A DNA stretch of 40,119 bases, from positions 1 through 40,119 of the IMG/VR virus record IMGVR_UViG_3300036862_000024. The stretch is one strand, 5' to 3'. The first letter of the stretch is position 1. The number at the start of each line of letters is the position of its first letter. Shown piece by piece: positions 30,670 to 37,871 of the stretch. Source of the stretch: a virus. Made by a program: the position numbers and the translations under genes. The notes beneath the pieces were generated by a model that ran no database searches, had not been told where the DNA came from, and was given only the letters and a program-made list of their open reading frames with translations.

Positions 30670-31652
30670 TGCGTCGATGGCTCCTCGCGCTCCTGCTGCT
30701 TCTGCTGCCTGCCGTCGCCTCGGCGCAGACGACGTTCACGCTGAGCGTCGCGTCCACGAACTGCGAATTCGCGCTCTCGTGCGCGGGCATCTCGACCACG
30801 AACGCGCCGAACGGCACGATCCAGATCAGCGCGAACGCCTCGGGCAACACGATCAGCTTCGAGACGAGCACGAACGGGAGCACGTGGGTCGCGATCAGCG
30901 TCACGCCGGTCGCCTCCACGACCACGGTGACCAGCACGACCGGGACCGGCGTGTGGACGTTCCAGGCGCAGCCGCTGTTCCGTGCGCGGCTGTCCACGCT
31001 CGCAGGCGGGACCACGACGGTCACGCTTATCAGCACGAGCGCGCGGATGGGCGGCTCCGGCAGTGGCGCGGGCCTCTCGCCGCCACTGACGACGGACGGC
31101 ACGAACCTGACGAACACAGGGCAGTATCTCGGCCCCGCAGGCGCCGTCGGCACGCCCACCTTCGCCGACGTGAACGAACCCACGAAGAAGGGCTGGTGGT
31201 TCAGCGGGACCGGCACCTCTGGGCGCATTCGCTCGGCGATCAACGGCGTGAGCTACGTCGACATCACGCAGAACGGCATCGAGATGGCCGCAAGCAATCT
31301 CGGCGTGCTCTGGTCGGGCACGGCGTCCGATCCGACCGCCGCGAAGGTACTGCGCGCGTACATGGCGAGCAACGGCGTGCTCACGCTCGACAACGCCGCG
31401 GGCGGCGCTGGGACGCTCAAGGTCGTCGGCATGGCCCAAGTCGGCGGGACAACGGCCTTGACGCTGACACAGGGCGCATTCGGGTTCACGGCGATCACGG
31501 CGTCTGCCTCTGCGCCGGGTGCGTCGGGTGGCAAGCTGGAGCTCGTCTGCGGCACGAATCCGGGCACAGCGAAGTTGATCATCTACGCGGGCACGAGCGG
31601 GACAGCCGTCCCGGTGACGGACAACATCGGCGCGGGGGTCACGGGATGCTGA
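30669..31652 (+). CDS. Secreted fibre-like protein with signal peptide
   Basis: 327 residues. Residues 1-20 (MRRWLLALLLLLLPAVASAQ) are a classic Sec signal with A-x-A cleavage before Gln20. The mature part is Thr/Ser/Gly/Ala-rich and beta-type with the look of a phage tail-fibre tip: a GLSPPLTTDGTNLTNTGQYLG segment, repeated NGI/GVL strands, and a closing KLELVCGTNPGTAKLIIYAG. A signal peptide is not expected on a virion fibre, because it would export it from the cytoplasm. Ends in Cys. Confidence 0.7.
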   Translation: MRRWLLALLLLLLPAVASAQTTFTLSVASTNCEFALSCAGISTTNAPNGTIQISANASGNTISFETSTNGSTWVAISVTPVASTTTVTSTTGTGVWTFQAQPLFRARLSTLAGGTTTVTLISTSARMGGSGSGAGLSPPLTTDGTNLTNTGQYLGPAGAVGTPTFADVNEPTKKGWWFSGTGTSGRIRSAINGVSYVDITQNGIEMAASNLGVLWSGTASDPTAAKVLRAYMASNGVLTLDNAAGGAGTLKVVGMAQVGGTTALTLTQGAFGFTAITASASAPGASGGKLELVCGTNPGTAKLIIYAGTSGTAVPVTDNIGAGVTGC

Positions 31653-31981
31653 GTCGTTTCGCGCTCATCGCGCTGTTGCTCCTCGGCGCCGGATGGCCTC
31701 CCTCGAACTGGCTGAGCGGTACGCCGACCATCGGGGCGTGTGGAACCGGCTCGCCGACCGTAACCGCTGGTAGCACCAACGGGTCAGGCTCGGTCACGAC
31801 CGGCACCGTAACGACCTCGTGCTCGATCAACTTCTCCGCAACGCTCGCCGCGCCGCCGACCTGTGTGGTGTCAAGCTCCTCGAGCGCGATCGGGCTCGGC
31901 TGGTCAACGTCAACCTCCGCGCTGACCGTCGTGCTCTCCGCAAGTCTCGGCGGCGGGAAGATCAGCTACCTGTGCTGGTAA
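31646..31981 (+). CDS. Secreted single-domain protein resembling a fibre-tip domain
   Basis: 111 residues, ATG 7 nt before the previous stop. A hydrophobic N-terminus (SRFALIALLLLGAG) acts as signal or anchor. The rest is Thr/Ser/Gly-rich with four Cys: GACGTG, SCSIN, TCVVSS and the end GGGKISYLCW. That order of C, SCT/S-strand, P-x-CVVSS and GGGKI-x-Y-x-C is one I know from C-terminal tips of environmental phage fibres. Here it stands alone with a signal. Confidence 0.65.
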   Translation: MLSRFALIALLLLGAGWPPSNWLSGTPTIGACGTGSPTVTAGSTNGSGSVTTGTVTTSCSINFSATLAAPPTCVVSSSSSAIGLGWSTSTSALTVVLSASLGGGKISYLCW

Positions 31982-32574
31982 GGTTCGCGTTCGTCCTCGC
32001 GCTCCTGCTTCTGCCGTTCGCCGCCGAGGCGCAGATGTCCTTCACTCGCCTCGATGACGGCCTCGGGCACACGTGCAGGGAGTGGCTGGCTACTGACCCG
32101 GACGGTATCATCCGCGCCCACGTCTTCTGTAACGTGCCGACGATCTATCACGGCACCGGCCAGTCGCAGGCAATCGTCTTCGATCCTTACGTGTGCTTCG
32201 GCGGCCAGTACGCCGACTGCAACAAGCGCCGCGTGACGATCAACGAGTATCAGGCGGAAGACTTCGCGATCATCGGCACGAACGGCGCGCACGCCATGAT
32301 GTTTCTTGCGAGTCCAATCGGCGCGACGGGCCATGAGAAAAACAAGGCCATCAAGTTCGCCGAGAACTACGATCCCGTCACGGGGTCGAAGACCTACGTC
32401 GCGGGCGTCTTTGTCAACTGGTGTTCGGCCGATCAAGGCGGCTGCGACCAGTATCCTCTCGGCCTGCCGTCGAACACGCTCGCGCTGTTCAACTACTGGC
32501 TCGCGAAGGCGTATGGGATCTTCGATCCGGCCACGAATATCCCGATCTGCGGGCTCGGGACGATCCCGTGCTGA
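31972..32574 (+). CDS. Secreted Cys-rich protein of unknown function
   Basis: 200 residues; starts at GTG 31972, overlapping the previous stop. Signal peptide MLVRFAFVLALLLLPFAAEAQ with A-x-A cleavage. The mature 180 residues contain eight Cys (HTC, FCN, VCFGG, DCNK, WC, GCDQ, ICG, IPC), which suggests disulphides formed in the periplasm. No enzymatic motif is recognisable. Third signal-peptide gene in a row. Confidence 0.65.
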   Translation: MLVRFAFVLALLLLPFAAEAQMSFTRLDDGLGHTCREWLATDPDGIIRAHVFCNVPTIYHGTGQSQAIVFDPYVCFGGQYADCNKRRVTINEYQAEDFAIIGTNGAHAMMFLASPIGATGHEKNKAIKFAENYDPVTGSKTYVAGVFVNWCSADQGGCDQYPLGLPSNTLALFNYWLAKAYGIFDPATNIPICGLGTIPC

Positions 32575-32627
32575 CCGGCCCCTACGCGTTCTTCCGCGTG
32601 AATCGCTACTACAGCATGGAGCGCCAC

Positions 32628-32711
32628 ATGATGCGCTGGCTCTGCCGCAACGTCCTCGGCCACGACTGGCACGAGGGCGAGTGTCGGCGCTGCACGGACA
32701 CGCTGTGGTGA
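32628..32711 (+). CDS. Zinc-knuckle micro-protein, 27 residues
   Basis: ATG 32628 with GGAGCGCCAC ahead. MMRWLCRNVLGHDWHEGE then CRRCTDTLW: C-x5-H-x2-H-x3-C-x2-C fits one zinc site. GTG 32568 upstream gives 47 residues. Coupled to the next gene by GTGA. Confidence 0.5.
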   Translation: MMRWLCRNVLGHDWHEGECRRCTDTLW

Positions 32712-32935
32712 GCGCGTTTGATCGGCGCATCCGCGCGTTCTTTTGTCAGCACGCGATCTATTCGTCGTGTCCGTGGTTCAGCGTCGAGACGCGCTCCGGC
32801 TTCGACTCGAAGGGCCGTCCTGGCTGGACGACGATCATCTCGATCGGGCCGTGGGAAGTCTCATCCTTCCGGCGCGAGCCGACGCGAAGGATCGGTAGAG
32901 CCGCCGCCGAGCGCCTGATCGAGGTGGACGCGTGA
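32708..32935 (+). CDS. Hypothetical protein, 75 residues
   Basis: GTG in GTGA overlap, and its stop overlaps the next GTG. Two Cys near the N-terminus (FFCQHAIYSSCPWF), a strand region (GWTTIISIGPWEV), then a basic helix. Unknown family. Confidence 0.55.
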   Translation: MSAFDRRIRAFFCQHAIYSSCPWFSVETRSGFDSKGRPGWTTIISIGPWEVSSFRREPTRRIGRAAAERLIEVDA

Positions 32936-33177
32936 AGATCGTCTGGATTCTCCTCATGCTCCTGATGTTCGCCTCGCTCGCGTGGGCGGTGGGCGGCGCT
33001 GAGACACCGGACCTTCGCCTGATCGTGGCGCAGCAGGAGACGCGCATGTGCCGCGAGTATCAGGACCAGATGGTGAACGCGCTGGCCCGTGCGCGGCTGC
33101 AGATGGATCTGATGGCCGAGCGCATCAAGCTGCTCGAGACCAAGCCGCTGGCCGCGCCCGCTCCGGTGACGCCGTGA
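32932..33177 (+). CDS. Signal-anchored coiled-coil protein (i-spanin-like)
   Basis: 81 residues, GTG in GTGA overlap. The N-terminus KIVWILLMLLMFASLAWAVGG is a signal or anchor; next a helix RLIVAQQETRMCREYQDQ and a coil (ALARARLQMDLMAERIKLLE), ending in a Pro tail. A membrane anchor plus periplasmic coiled coil resembles the inner-membrane Rz spanin that T7 encodes beside its terminase. The o-spanin candidate lies far away at 13706, so the pairing is uncertain. Confidence 0.55.
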   Translation: MKIVWILLMLLMFASLAWAVGGAETPDLRLIVAQQETRMCREYQDQMVNALARARLQMDLMAERIKLLETKPLAAPAPVTP

Positions 33178-33350
33178 ACGGCATCGAGTCGCACCGGATG
33201 CAGACCGTGCGCGAGCTCCGGCGCATCGTGCTGACCACGTGTCCGCGCTGCGGCGTGCTCGGGCCACGCGCGCTTCTACGGCGACACCTCATGACCGATC
33301 ACGCGCTCACGGACTGGCAGGCGGCGCAGGCCGCGCGCGAGAGGGCGTGA
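33174..33350 (+). CDS. C2H2 zinc-finger micro-protein, 58 residues
   Basis: GTG in GTGA overlap. TTCPRCGVLGPRALLRRH then LMTDH gives C23-x2-C26-x11-H38-x4-H43, a C2H2 finger. The remainder is a charged N-terminal helix and an Ala/Arg tail. It is one of two C2H2 candidates (with 26066). Role unknown. Confidence 0.6.
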   Translation: MNGIESHRMQTVRELRRIVLTTCPRCGVLGPRALLRRHLMTDHALTDWQAAQAARERA

Positions 33351-33538
33351 TGCCGCTCGCCAGTGGCGGCAAGTATCGCTATGCTCCGGGCGGGAAGGTG
33401 CGCCTGCATTTCAACCGCACGGGTAAGGTCGATGAAGCGAAGAACATGAAAACCGGCAAGACGCACACGCCGTCGGAATTCGCGGCCGACCGCAAGAAGC
33501 ACGCGAAGAAAGGCACGCTCCTCCATGGCGGAAAATAA
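33350..33538 (+). CDS. Basic protein with GTLLHG C-terminus, 62 residues
   Basis: ATG in TGATG overlap. A Gly/Lys-rich beta head (GGKYRYAPGGKVRLHFNRTG) is followed by a basic helix and ends KKGTLLHGGK, almost the same end as the 82-residue protein at 477-725. A nucleic-acid-binding or virion role is possible; nothing decisive is visible. Confidence 0.6.
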   Translation: MPLASGGKYRYAPGGKVRLHFNRTGKVDEAKNMKTGKTHTPSEFAADRKKHAKKGTLLHGGK

Positions 33539-33794
33539 GCCGTTCGATCCCAACGAGAAGATCCCCGGCGTGAACACGAACTATCGCCACACGCGCGACC
33601 ACATCGAGGACTGCGAGGCCGGTGACGGGCATCTCGTGCAGCCGACGGTGTGGCCGCCCACGTCGAGCGACGGGAGCATGGGGCTCCAGTGCGTGATCTG
33701 CAAGTGCCACGTGGTCGTGTACGCGGACGAGGCGAAGCACTCCGGCATCCGCATCGACCTCAGCAAGACGCGCAAGGTCGCGAAGGCGAGCTGA
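33525..33794 (+). CDS. CxxC protein, 89 residues
   Basis: ATG 14 nt inside the previous gene. Contains RDHIEDCEAGDGHLV and LQCVICKCHVVVY, a Cys cluster able to bind one zinc, then a basic tail. No family recognised. Confidence 0.55.
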   Translation: MAENKPFDPNEKIPGVNTNYRHTRDHIEDCEAGDGHLVQPTVWPPTSSDGSMGLQCVICKCHVVVYADEAKHSGIRIDLSKTRKVAKAS

Positions 33795-33973
33795 TGCAAA
33801 TCATCGAATCCAGCGACGGCACCATCCGACTGATCGAACTCGATCCCGCGAAACATCACGTGCTGATCGTGGACGAGGGCGCGACTGATCCGGAGAGCGT
33901 GAAATTGATCGACGGCGCAATCATCGTGAAGCGACCGGGCGCCAGCGTCGAGATCATCGAGGCCAACGCCTGA
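33794..33973 (+). CDS. Small beta-rich protein, 59 residues
   Basis: ATG in TGATG overlaps at both ends. Sequence alternates strands (IIESSDGTIRLIELD, HHVLIVDEG, AIIVKRPGASVEIIEA) as in a small beta-sandwich or barrel. Function unknown. Confidence 0.55.
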   Translation: MQIIESSDGTIRLIELDPAKHHVLIVDEGATDPESVKLIDGAIIVKRPGASVEIIEANA

Positions 33974-34452
33974 TGGCCCTGACCTGGCGCGGTCACGCCG
34001 CGCGCGCCCACAACTACTTCGACGCTGGCGAAGGCATCTGCCAGAAGGCGAAGAACCTGCTCGTCATCGGTGCGGCGCTGAAGATCCTCGGCGCATCGCT
34101 GACGACGGTCATCATCGCGACGCCGTTCATCGGGCTCGCGTACGTGCTGGTTGGGATCGCGTGGATCCGCTGGGGCTGGTATCGCCAGATCAGCGAGACC
34201 GCGGTGATCGACACGTGGAATCCGGTGACGACGTACACGCTGCACGCGCTCGTGCGGCTGCTGATCGCGCAAGGGCAGAGCGCCAACGGCTTCGATCTCC
34301 GGCGCATCCCGCCCGAGTTGCAGGACACGCTGCTGAGCACGAGGAAAGAGAGGTGCATCGAGTGTGGTGCGCCTGCCGATATCCGCTACCAACTCCGGTG
34401 GTGCGAGTCCTGCGGGAAGCGCGACGTGCCACTCGCGGCGAGGTTCAAGTGA
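33973..34452 (+). CDS. Membrane protein with C-terminal zinc ribbon, 159 residues
   Basis: Two neighbouring membrane helices (about 29-49 and 51-70: LLVIGAALKILGASLTTVII and GLAYVLVGIAWIRWG) precede a soluble helical region and a zinc ribbon (ERCIECGAPADIRY, WCESCGKRD). A topology with the ribbon in the cytosol would fit a membrane-tethered adaptor. Unknown role. Coupled to neighbours by TGATG and GTGA. Confidence 0.6.
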   Translation: MALTWRGHAARAHNYFDAGEGICQKAKNLLVIGAALKILGASLTTVIIATPFIGLAYVLVGIAWIRWGWYRQISETAVIDTWNPVTTYTLHALVRLLIAQGQSANGFDLRRIPPELQDTLLSTRKERCIECGAPADIRYQLRWCESCGKRDVPLAARFK

Positions 34453-34670
34453 GCGGCGGCAGCGCTCCGTCCGCCCCGCCTCCCCCGCCGCCGCCTCCGC
34501 TGAAGTCCGACGCGGAGATTCAGGCCGAGACCGCGAAGGCGCGCGCGATCCAGGCCAAGCGCATGGGCCGCGCGGCCACGATCCTGACCGGCCAGCGCGC
34601 GAACGCCGAGACGCTCGGCTCTCCCGGCAGCGGCCAAGGGATGCAGAACACGATGCTCGGAGGTACGTAG
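34449..34670 (+). CDS. Pro-rich small virion-region protein, 73 residues
   Basis: GTG in GTGA overlap. It has a poly-Pro run, then KSDAEIQAETAKARAIQAKR, MGRAATILTGQ, and ends GMQNTMLGGT. Short proteins with a Pro run, a helix containing R-x-G-R-A-x-T-I-L-T and a final LLG or MLGG commonly sit near the portal gene of podo- and siphoviruses. Role unknown, likely structural. Confidence 0.6.
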   Translation: MSGGSAPSAPPPPPPPPLKSDAEIQAETAKARAIQAKRMGRAATILTGQRANAETLGSPGSGQGMQNTMLGGT

Positions 34671-34879
34671 TGCACGCGGCCGAAGATCCGATCGAGGTCA
34701 CGCGGGAGCGGATATGGGTCTCCGGTCTTGGCTCTGCTGACGCCTGGATCGCGACCTCACGGCGGCACCGTGATCCGCAAACTCTGAAGCCGACCCGATT
34801 CGTTCGCGAGCCGTGCGTTCCCGATACCGACGAGCATTACGCGGCGTTCCTCGAACACGCGCGAGCGATTCTTGGCTGA
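34670..34879 (+). CDS. Hypothetical protein, 69 residues
   Basis: GTG in a TAGTG overlap; its end overlaps the connector start by 8 nt. Composition is mixed alpha/beta (VTRERIWVSGLGSADAWIAT) with an end helix (DEHYAAFLEHARAIL). No recognised family. Confidence 0.55.
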   Translation: MHAAEDPIEVTRERIWVSGLGSADAWIATSRRHRDPQTLKPTRFVREPCVPDTDEHYAAFLEHARAILG

Positions 34880-36557
34880 ATCCGCGTCGCAGATCCTCAA
34901 GCGGTGGACCGAGCTCGTGAACGAGCGTCGGTACTACGAGGCGCTCTGGCAGGACATCAGCGAGTTCGTCATCCCGTACAAGTCCACGATCCTGCGCAAG
35001 CTCTCGCCGGGCACGAAAAAGACCGCGCGCCTGTTCGACGCGACCGCCATCCACTCCGCGCAATTGCTCGCCGCGTCCCTGCACGGCACGCTCACGCCGA
35101 CCACGCAGCCGTGGCTCTCGCTCAAGGTGCGGCAAGAGGAACTGAACGAGATCAAGGCCGTGCGCGACTGGTTCGAAGACTGCGCGCGCCGGATGCACCT
35201 CGCGCTCAGGCAATCGAACTTCGCCACGAGCGTCCACGAGATGTACCTCGACCTCGTGGGACCGAGCGCGACGGGCTGCCTGTTCGTGGAGGAAAAGGAC
35301 CCAACGGCCACTGGCGCGTTTCGCGGTCTCCGCTTCCGCGCGCATTCGCCCGGTGAGTACGCGATTGCCGAAGACGCGGACGGGCTCGCGGATACGCTGT
35401 TCCGCTCGCTCAAGATGCCGGTGCGTGCCATCGTGCAGAAGTGGCCGACGACGGTGACCGACCGCATCGAGCAGGAAGCGAGGACCAAACCCGACGCACG
35501 GCGGGAAGTCGTGCACGCGATCTATCCGCGCACGGACTACAACGTCAAGGCCCGTGGCGGCCGCAACATGCCGTGGGCGTCCTGCTACGTGCTCGTGGAC
35601 GAGAAGAAGAAACTGGACGAGGGCGGGTATCAGGAATTCCCGTTCATGGTCCCGCGGTGGGCGAAGAACTCCGACGAGATCTACGGCAGCGGGCCGAGCC
35701 ACACCGCCTATCCCGACGTGAAGAGCCTGAACGCGGCCAAGGAATTCGTCCTCAAGGCGGCGCCGCTGGCGATGCAGCCGCCCACGGTAGAGCGCGACGG
35801 CTCGCTCGAAGGCGACCCCGACCTGACGCCGGGCGGGCGCAACGTCGTCAACGGCAGCGGGCCGCTCGCCGATCACTTCGGTTTCATGGACACGAAGAAT
35901 CGGCCGGACCTCTCGCAGCTCGTGCTGAACGATCTTCAGCAGGGCGTGCGGCGCATGTACTACACCGACCAGTTGCAGCTTCAGGAGTCGCCGCAGATGA
36001 CGGCGACCGAAGTGCAGGTCCGCTACGAACTCATGCAGCGGCTCCTCGGTCCCTCGCTCTCGCGCCAGGAATCGGAATTCCTCAATCCGCTGGTGGCGCG
36101 CGTCTTCGCGATCATGGCCCGTGCGCGGGCGTTCCTTCCCGCACCGATGGAACTCGTGCAAGCGATGCGGATCGAGAACGCGGACGCGCCGGATATCGAC
36201 GTGGAGTACGAAGGCCCGATGGCGCGGGCGCAGCGGACGATCGAGTTGACTGCGCAGGAGCGCGTGACTGGCTTCGTCGCGCAGGTGGCGCAGGCCAAGA
36301 GTCAATTCCCGACGCAAGAGTGGGACGTGCTCGACACCGACCAGATGATTCGCGACCGCGCGGAGATCACGGGCCTGTCGAGCAAGTCCGTGCGCGATGA
36401 CGACGCGGTGAAGGGCATTCGTGAGGACCGCAAGCAGCAGGAAGCCGAGAAGGCCAAGCTGCAGCAGATGGAGCAGATGGCGACGATGGCGGGCAAGGCC
36501 GCGCCCGCGCTGAAGGCCATTCAGGGCGCGCAGCAGCCGCAGGGAGCCGCGGCGTGA
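34872..36557 (+). CDS. Head-tail connector / portal protein (T7 gp8-like)
   Basis: 561 residues from TTG 34872. The family pattern is clear: an N-terminal YYEALWQDISEFVIPYKS, FDATAIHSAQLLAASLHGTL, a long central body with YGSGPSHTAYPDVKSLN and TATEVQVRYELMQRLLGPSL, then a coiled tail of Glu/Gln/Lys. Twelve copies form the ring through which DNA enters and leaves and to which tail tube A binds. Length is typical of this family. The TTG start is unusual for a major structural gene and may limit its level. Confidence 0.9.
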   Translation: MAESASQILKRWTELVNERRYYEALWQDISEFVIPYKSTILRKLSPGTKKTARLFDATAIHSAQLLAASLHGTLTPTTQPWLSLKVRQEELNEIKAVRDWFEDCARRMHLALRQSNFATSVHEMYLDLVGPSATGCLFVEEKDPTATGAFRGLRFRAHSPGEYAIAEDADGLADTLFRSLKMPVRAIVQKWPTTVTDRIEQEARTKPDARREVVHAIYPRTDYNVKARGGRNMPWASCYVLVDEKKKLDEGGYQEFPFMVPRWAKNSDEIYGSGPSHTAYPDVKSLNAAKEFVLKAAPLAMQPPTVERDGSLEGDPDLTPGGRNVVNGSGPLADHFGFMDTKNRPDLSQLVLNDLQQGVRRMYYTDQLQLQESPQMTATEVQVRYELMQRLLGPSLSRQESEFLNPLVARVFAIMARARAFLPAPMELVQAMRIENADAPDIDVEYEGPMARAQRTIELTAQERVTGFVAQVAQAKSQFPTQEWDVLDTDQMIRDRAEITGLSSKSVRDDDAVKGIREDRKQQEAEKAKLQQMEQMATMAGKAAPALKAIQGAQQPQGAAA

Positions 36558-36685
36558 TTACGACTCCGTGCAAGGAATGCGGTGCGCCGATCGACATCAC
36601 GCGGATGCTCTCGTCGCGCTGGTGGGATCTGCGATGGCTGAGCCAGTCGCTGCACGTGTGCGAGCGGCGGTCGGTGTGTCGATGA
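36554..36685 (+). CDS. CxxC micro-protein, 43 residues
   Basis: GTG in GTGA overlap with the connector. TPCKECGAPIDITR and later HVCERRSVC supply four Cys, enough for one zinc ribbon. Its stop overlaps the next ATG. Function unknown. Confidence 0.5.
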   Translation: MITTPCKECGAPIDITRMLSSRWWDLRWLSQSLHVCERRSVCR

Positions 36686-36849
36686 ACGCCTGCCCGATGA
36701 TCTGGGCGGGCGCACAGCATCAGGACGTGGCGCCAGAGTACATGGGACCGCAGCGGTTCAACGAGATACCAGAGCGCGGTGCCGTCGCCGAGCGAGAAGA
36801 CTGCGGTATCGAGGGCCACGTGAAGCTGGAGCCATGTCCGATCGCGTAA
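36682..36849 (+). CDS. Hypothetical protein, 55 residues
   Basis: ATG in ATGA overlap. Three Cys (NACPM, EDCGI, EPCP), no membrane segment. The next gene starts 16 nt before its end. No family recognised. Confidence 0.45.
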   Translation: MNACPMIWAGAQHQDVAPEYMGPQRFNEIPERGAVAEREDCGIEGHVKLEPCPIA

Positions 36850-37442
36850 CCGAGATCATCGCGTCCTATCCCGGCACCGAGCGCGCGGACAAGGTGTGTG
36901 CGGCGGTGCGCGGGCTCGCGGAACAGACGACGTATGCGCGCATTATCCTGTGCGAACTCGCGTGGGAGATCCGCGAGCGCGCGTACTGGACGGTCGTGCG
37001 CCGTGCGGATGGCAGCGCGTATGCCGACTACTACGACCTCATGCGCGACGTGCTCGGGCGTGACCTGAAAAAGTCGGCGCTGGACAATCTCTCGCAACTC
37101 GGGCACGCGCTGATCGACTGGCCGCCGACTTCTCGGGAATGGGCGCGGCAGCAACTCGTAGCGCTCGGCTGGTCCCGCGCGCGGCATTTCGTGACGCCGC
37201 TGAAGCAGCAGCGCGGCGATTGCCGGGCGCTGATCCTCACGGCGGCCCACGTGAAGGATCTTCCGACGTGGCGACAGGCCACGCGCTACATCGCGCGCAC
37301 GTTCGGCACGCAGCGCCAGGGCGGTAAGCATACGGTGGCCGCGTGTCCGACGTGCGGGCGCGTGCTCCGCAATCGCCGTCTGCGAATTCAGCGACCGGCT
37401 GGCGAAGTCGCCGAGCGGCTGCTGAAGGAAGTGACGGCGTGA
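36834..37442 (+). CDS. Helical protein with C-terminal zinc pair, 202 residues
   Basis: ATG preceded by GGAG. The N-terminal 140 residues are helical (YARIILCELAWEIRERAYW, LMRDVLGRDLKKSALDNL), then a basic stretch and AACPTCGRVLRNRRLRIQR with one CxxC. It lies between connector and scaffold genes but is not a usual head protein of T7-like phages. Possible nucleic-acid-binding protein; family unknown. Confidence 0.55.
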   Translation: MSDRVTEIIASYPGTERADKVCAAVRGLAEQTTYARIILCELAWEIRERAYWTVVRRADGSAYADYYDLMRDVLGRDLKKSALDNLSQLGHALIDWPPTSREWARQQLVALGWSRARHFVTPLKQQRGDCRALILTAAHVKDLPTWRQATRYIARTFGTQRQGGKHTVAACPTCGRVLRNRRLRIQRPAGEVAERLLKEVTA

Positions 37443-37642
37443 ACGACGACCAGCGCCAGCGCGCCGAAGCCTTCGCGTCCATCGGAGCCACCGAGCGCGA
37501 AGTCATCACGGATGCGCTGCTCGACCACGTGAACAGCCTGAACCTAGAAGACCGCCGCGGCGCGACGATGATCGTGCACTACTTCATGCGGCAATGCCGC
37601 GCGTTGAAACGGGCGAGAACGAGGACACCCAAGGATGGCTGA
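37439..37642 (+). CDS. Small helical protein, 67 residues
   Basis: GTG in GTGA overlap. Predominantly helical (QRAEAFASIGATEREVITDA, LNLEDRRGATMIVHYF) with a basic end. Sits upstream of the scaffold. Unknown. Confidence 0.55.
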   Translation: MNDDQRQRAEAFASIGATEREVITDALLDHVNSLNLEDRRGATMIVHYFMRQCRALKRARTRTPKDG

Positions 37643-37871
37643 GATCACGCTCGATGTGTACGGCACGCCGTATACACGTGAATCGGCCAAGGCGTTCGGC
37701 ACCGGCGTATTCATTGGAGCCTATGCCCTCATCGGGCAATGTTCAGCGCGCTGTCATCGGTTCCTTGAGGTTGCCGAAACCGACGCCGAGGCGTTCGACC
37801 ACCAAGAGGAATATCTCGAAAGCCTCTTGGCGGCATTCCATCGTCATCACCCGGAGAATCTGAATGGCTGA
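37635..37871 (+). CDS. Hypothetical protein, 78 residues
   Basis: ATG after ACCCAAGG; 8-nt overlap at each end. A Gly/Ala-rich hydrophobic turn (GTGVFIGAYALIGQCS) is followed by an acidic helix and a His cluster (HRHHPEN). No family recognised. Confidence 0.5.
   Translation: MAEITLDVYGTPYTRESAKAFGTGVFIGAYALIGQCSARCHRFLEVAETDAEAFDHQEEYLESLLAAFHRHHPENLNG

Noticed and set aside
30608-31645. Plus-strand frame running through the first secreted-protein gene
   Set aside because: Only its last 111 codons (from 31646) look like protein; the earlier part is Arg/His-rich shadow of the 327-residue gene.
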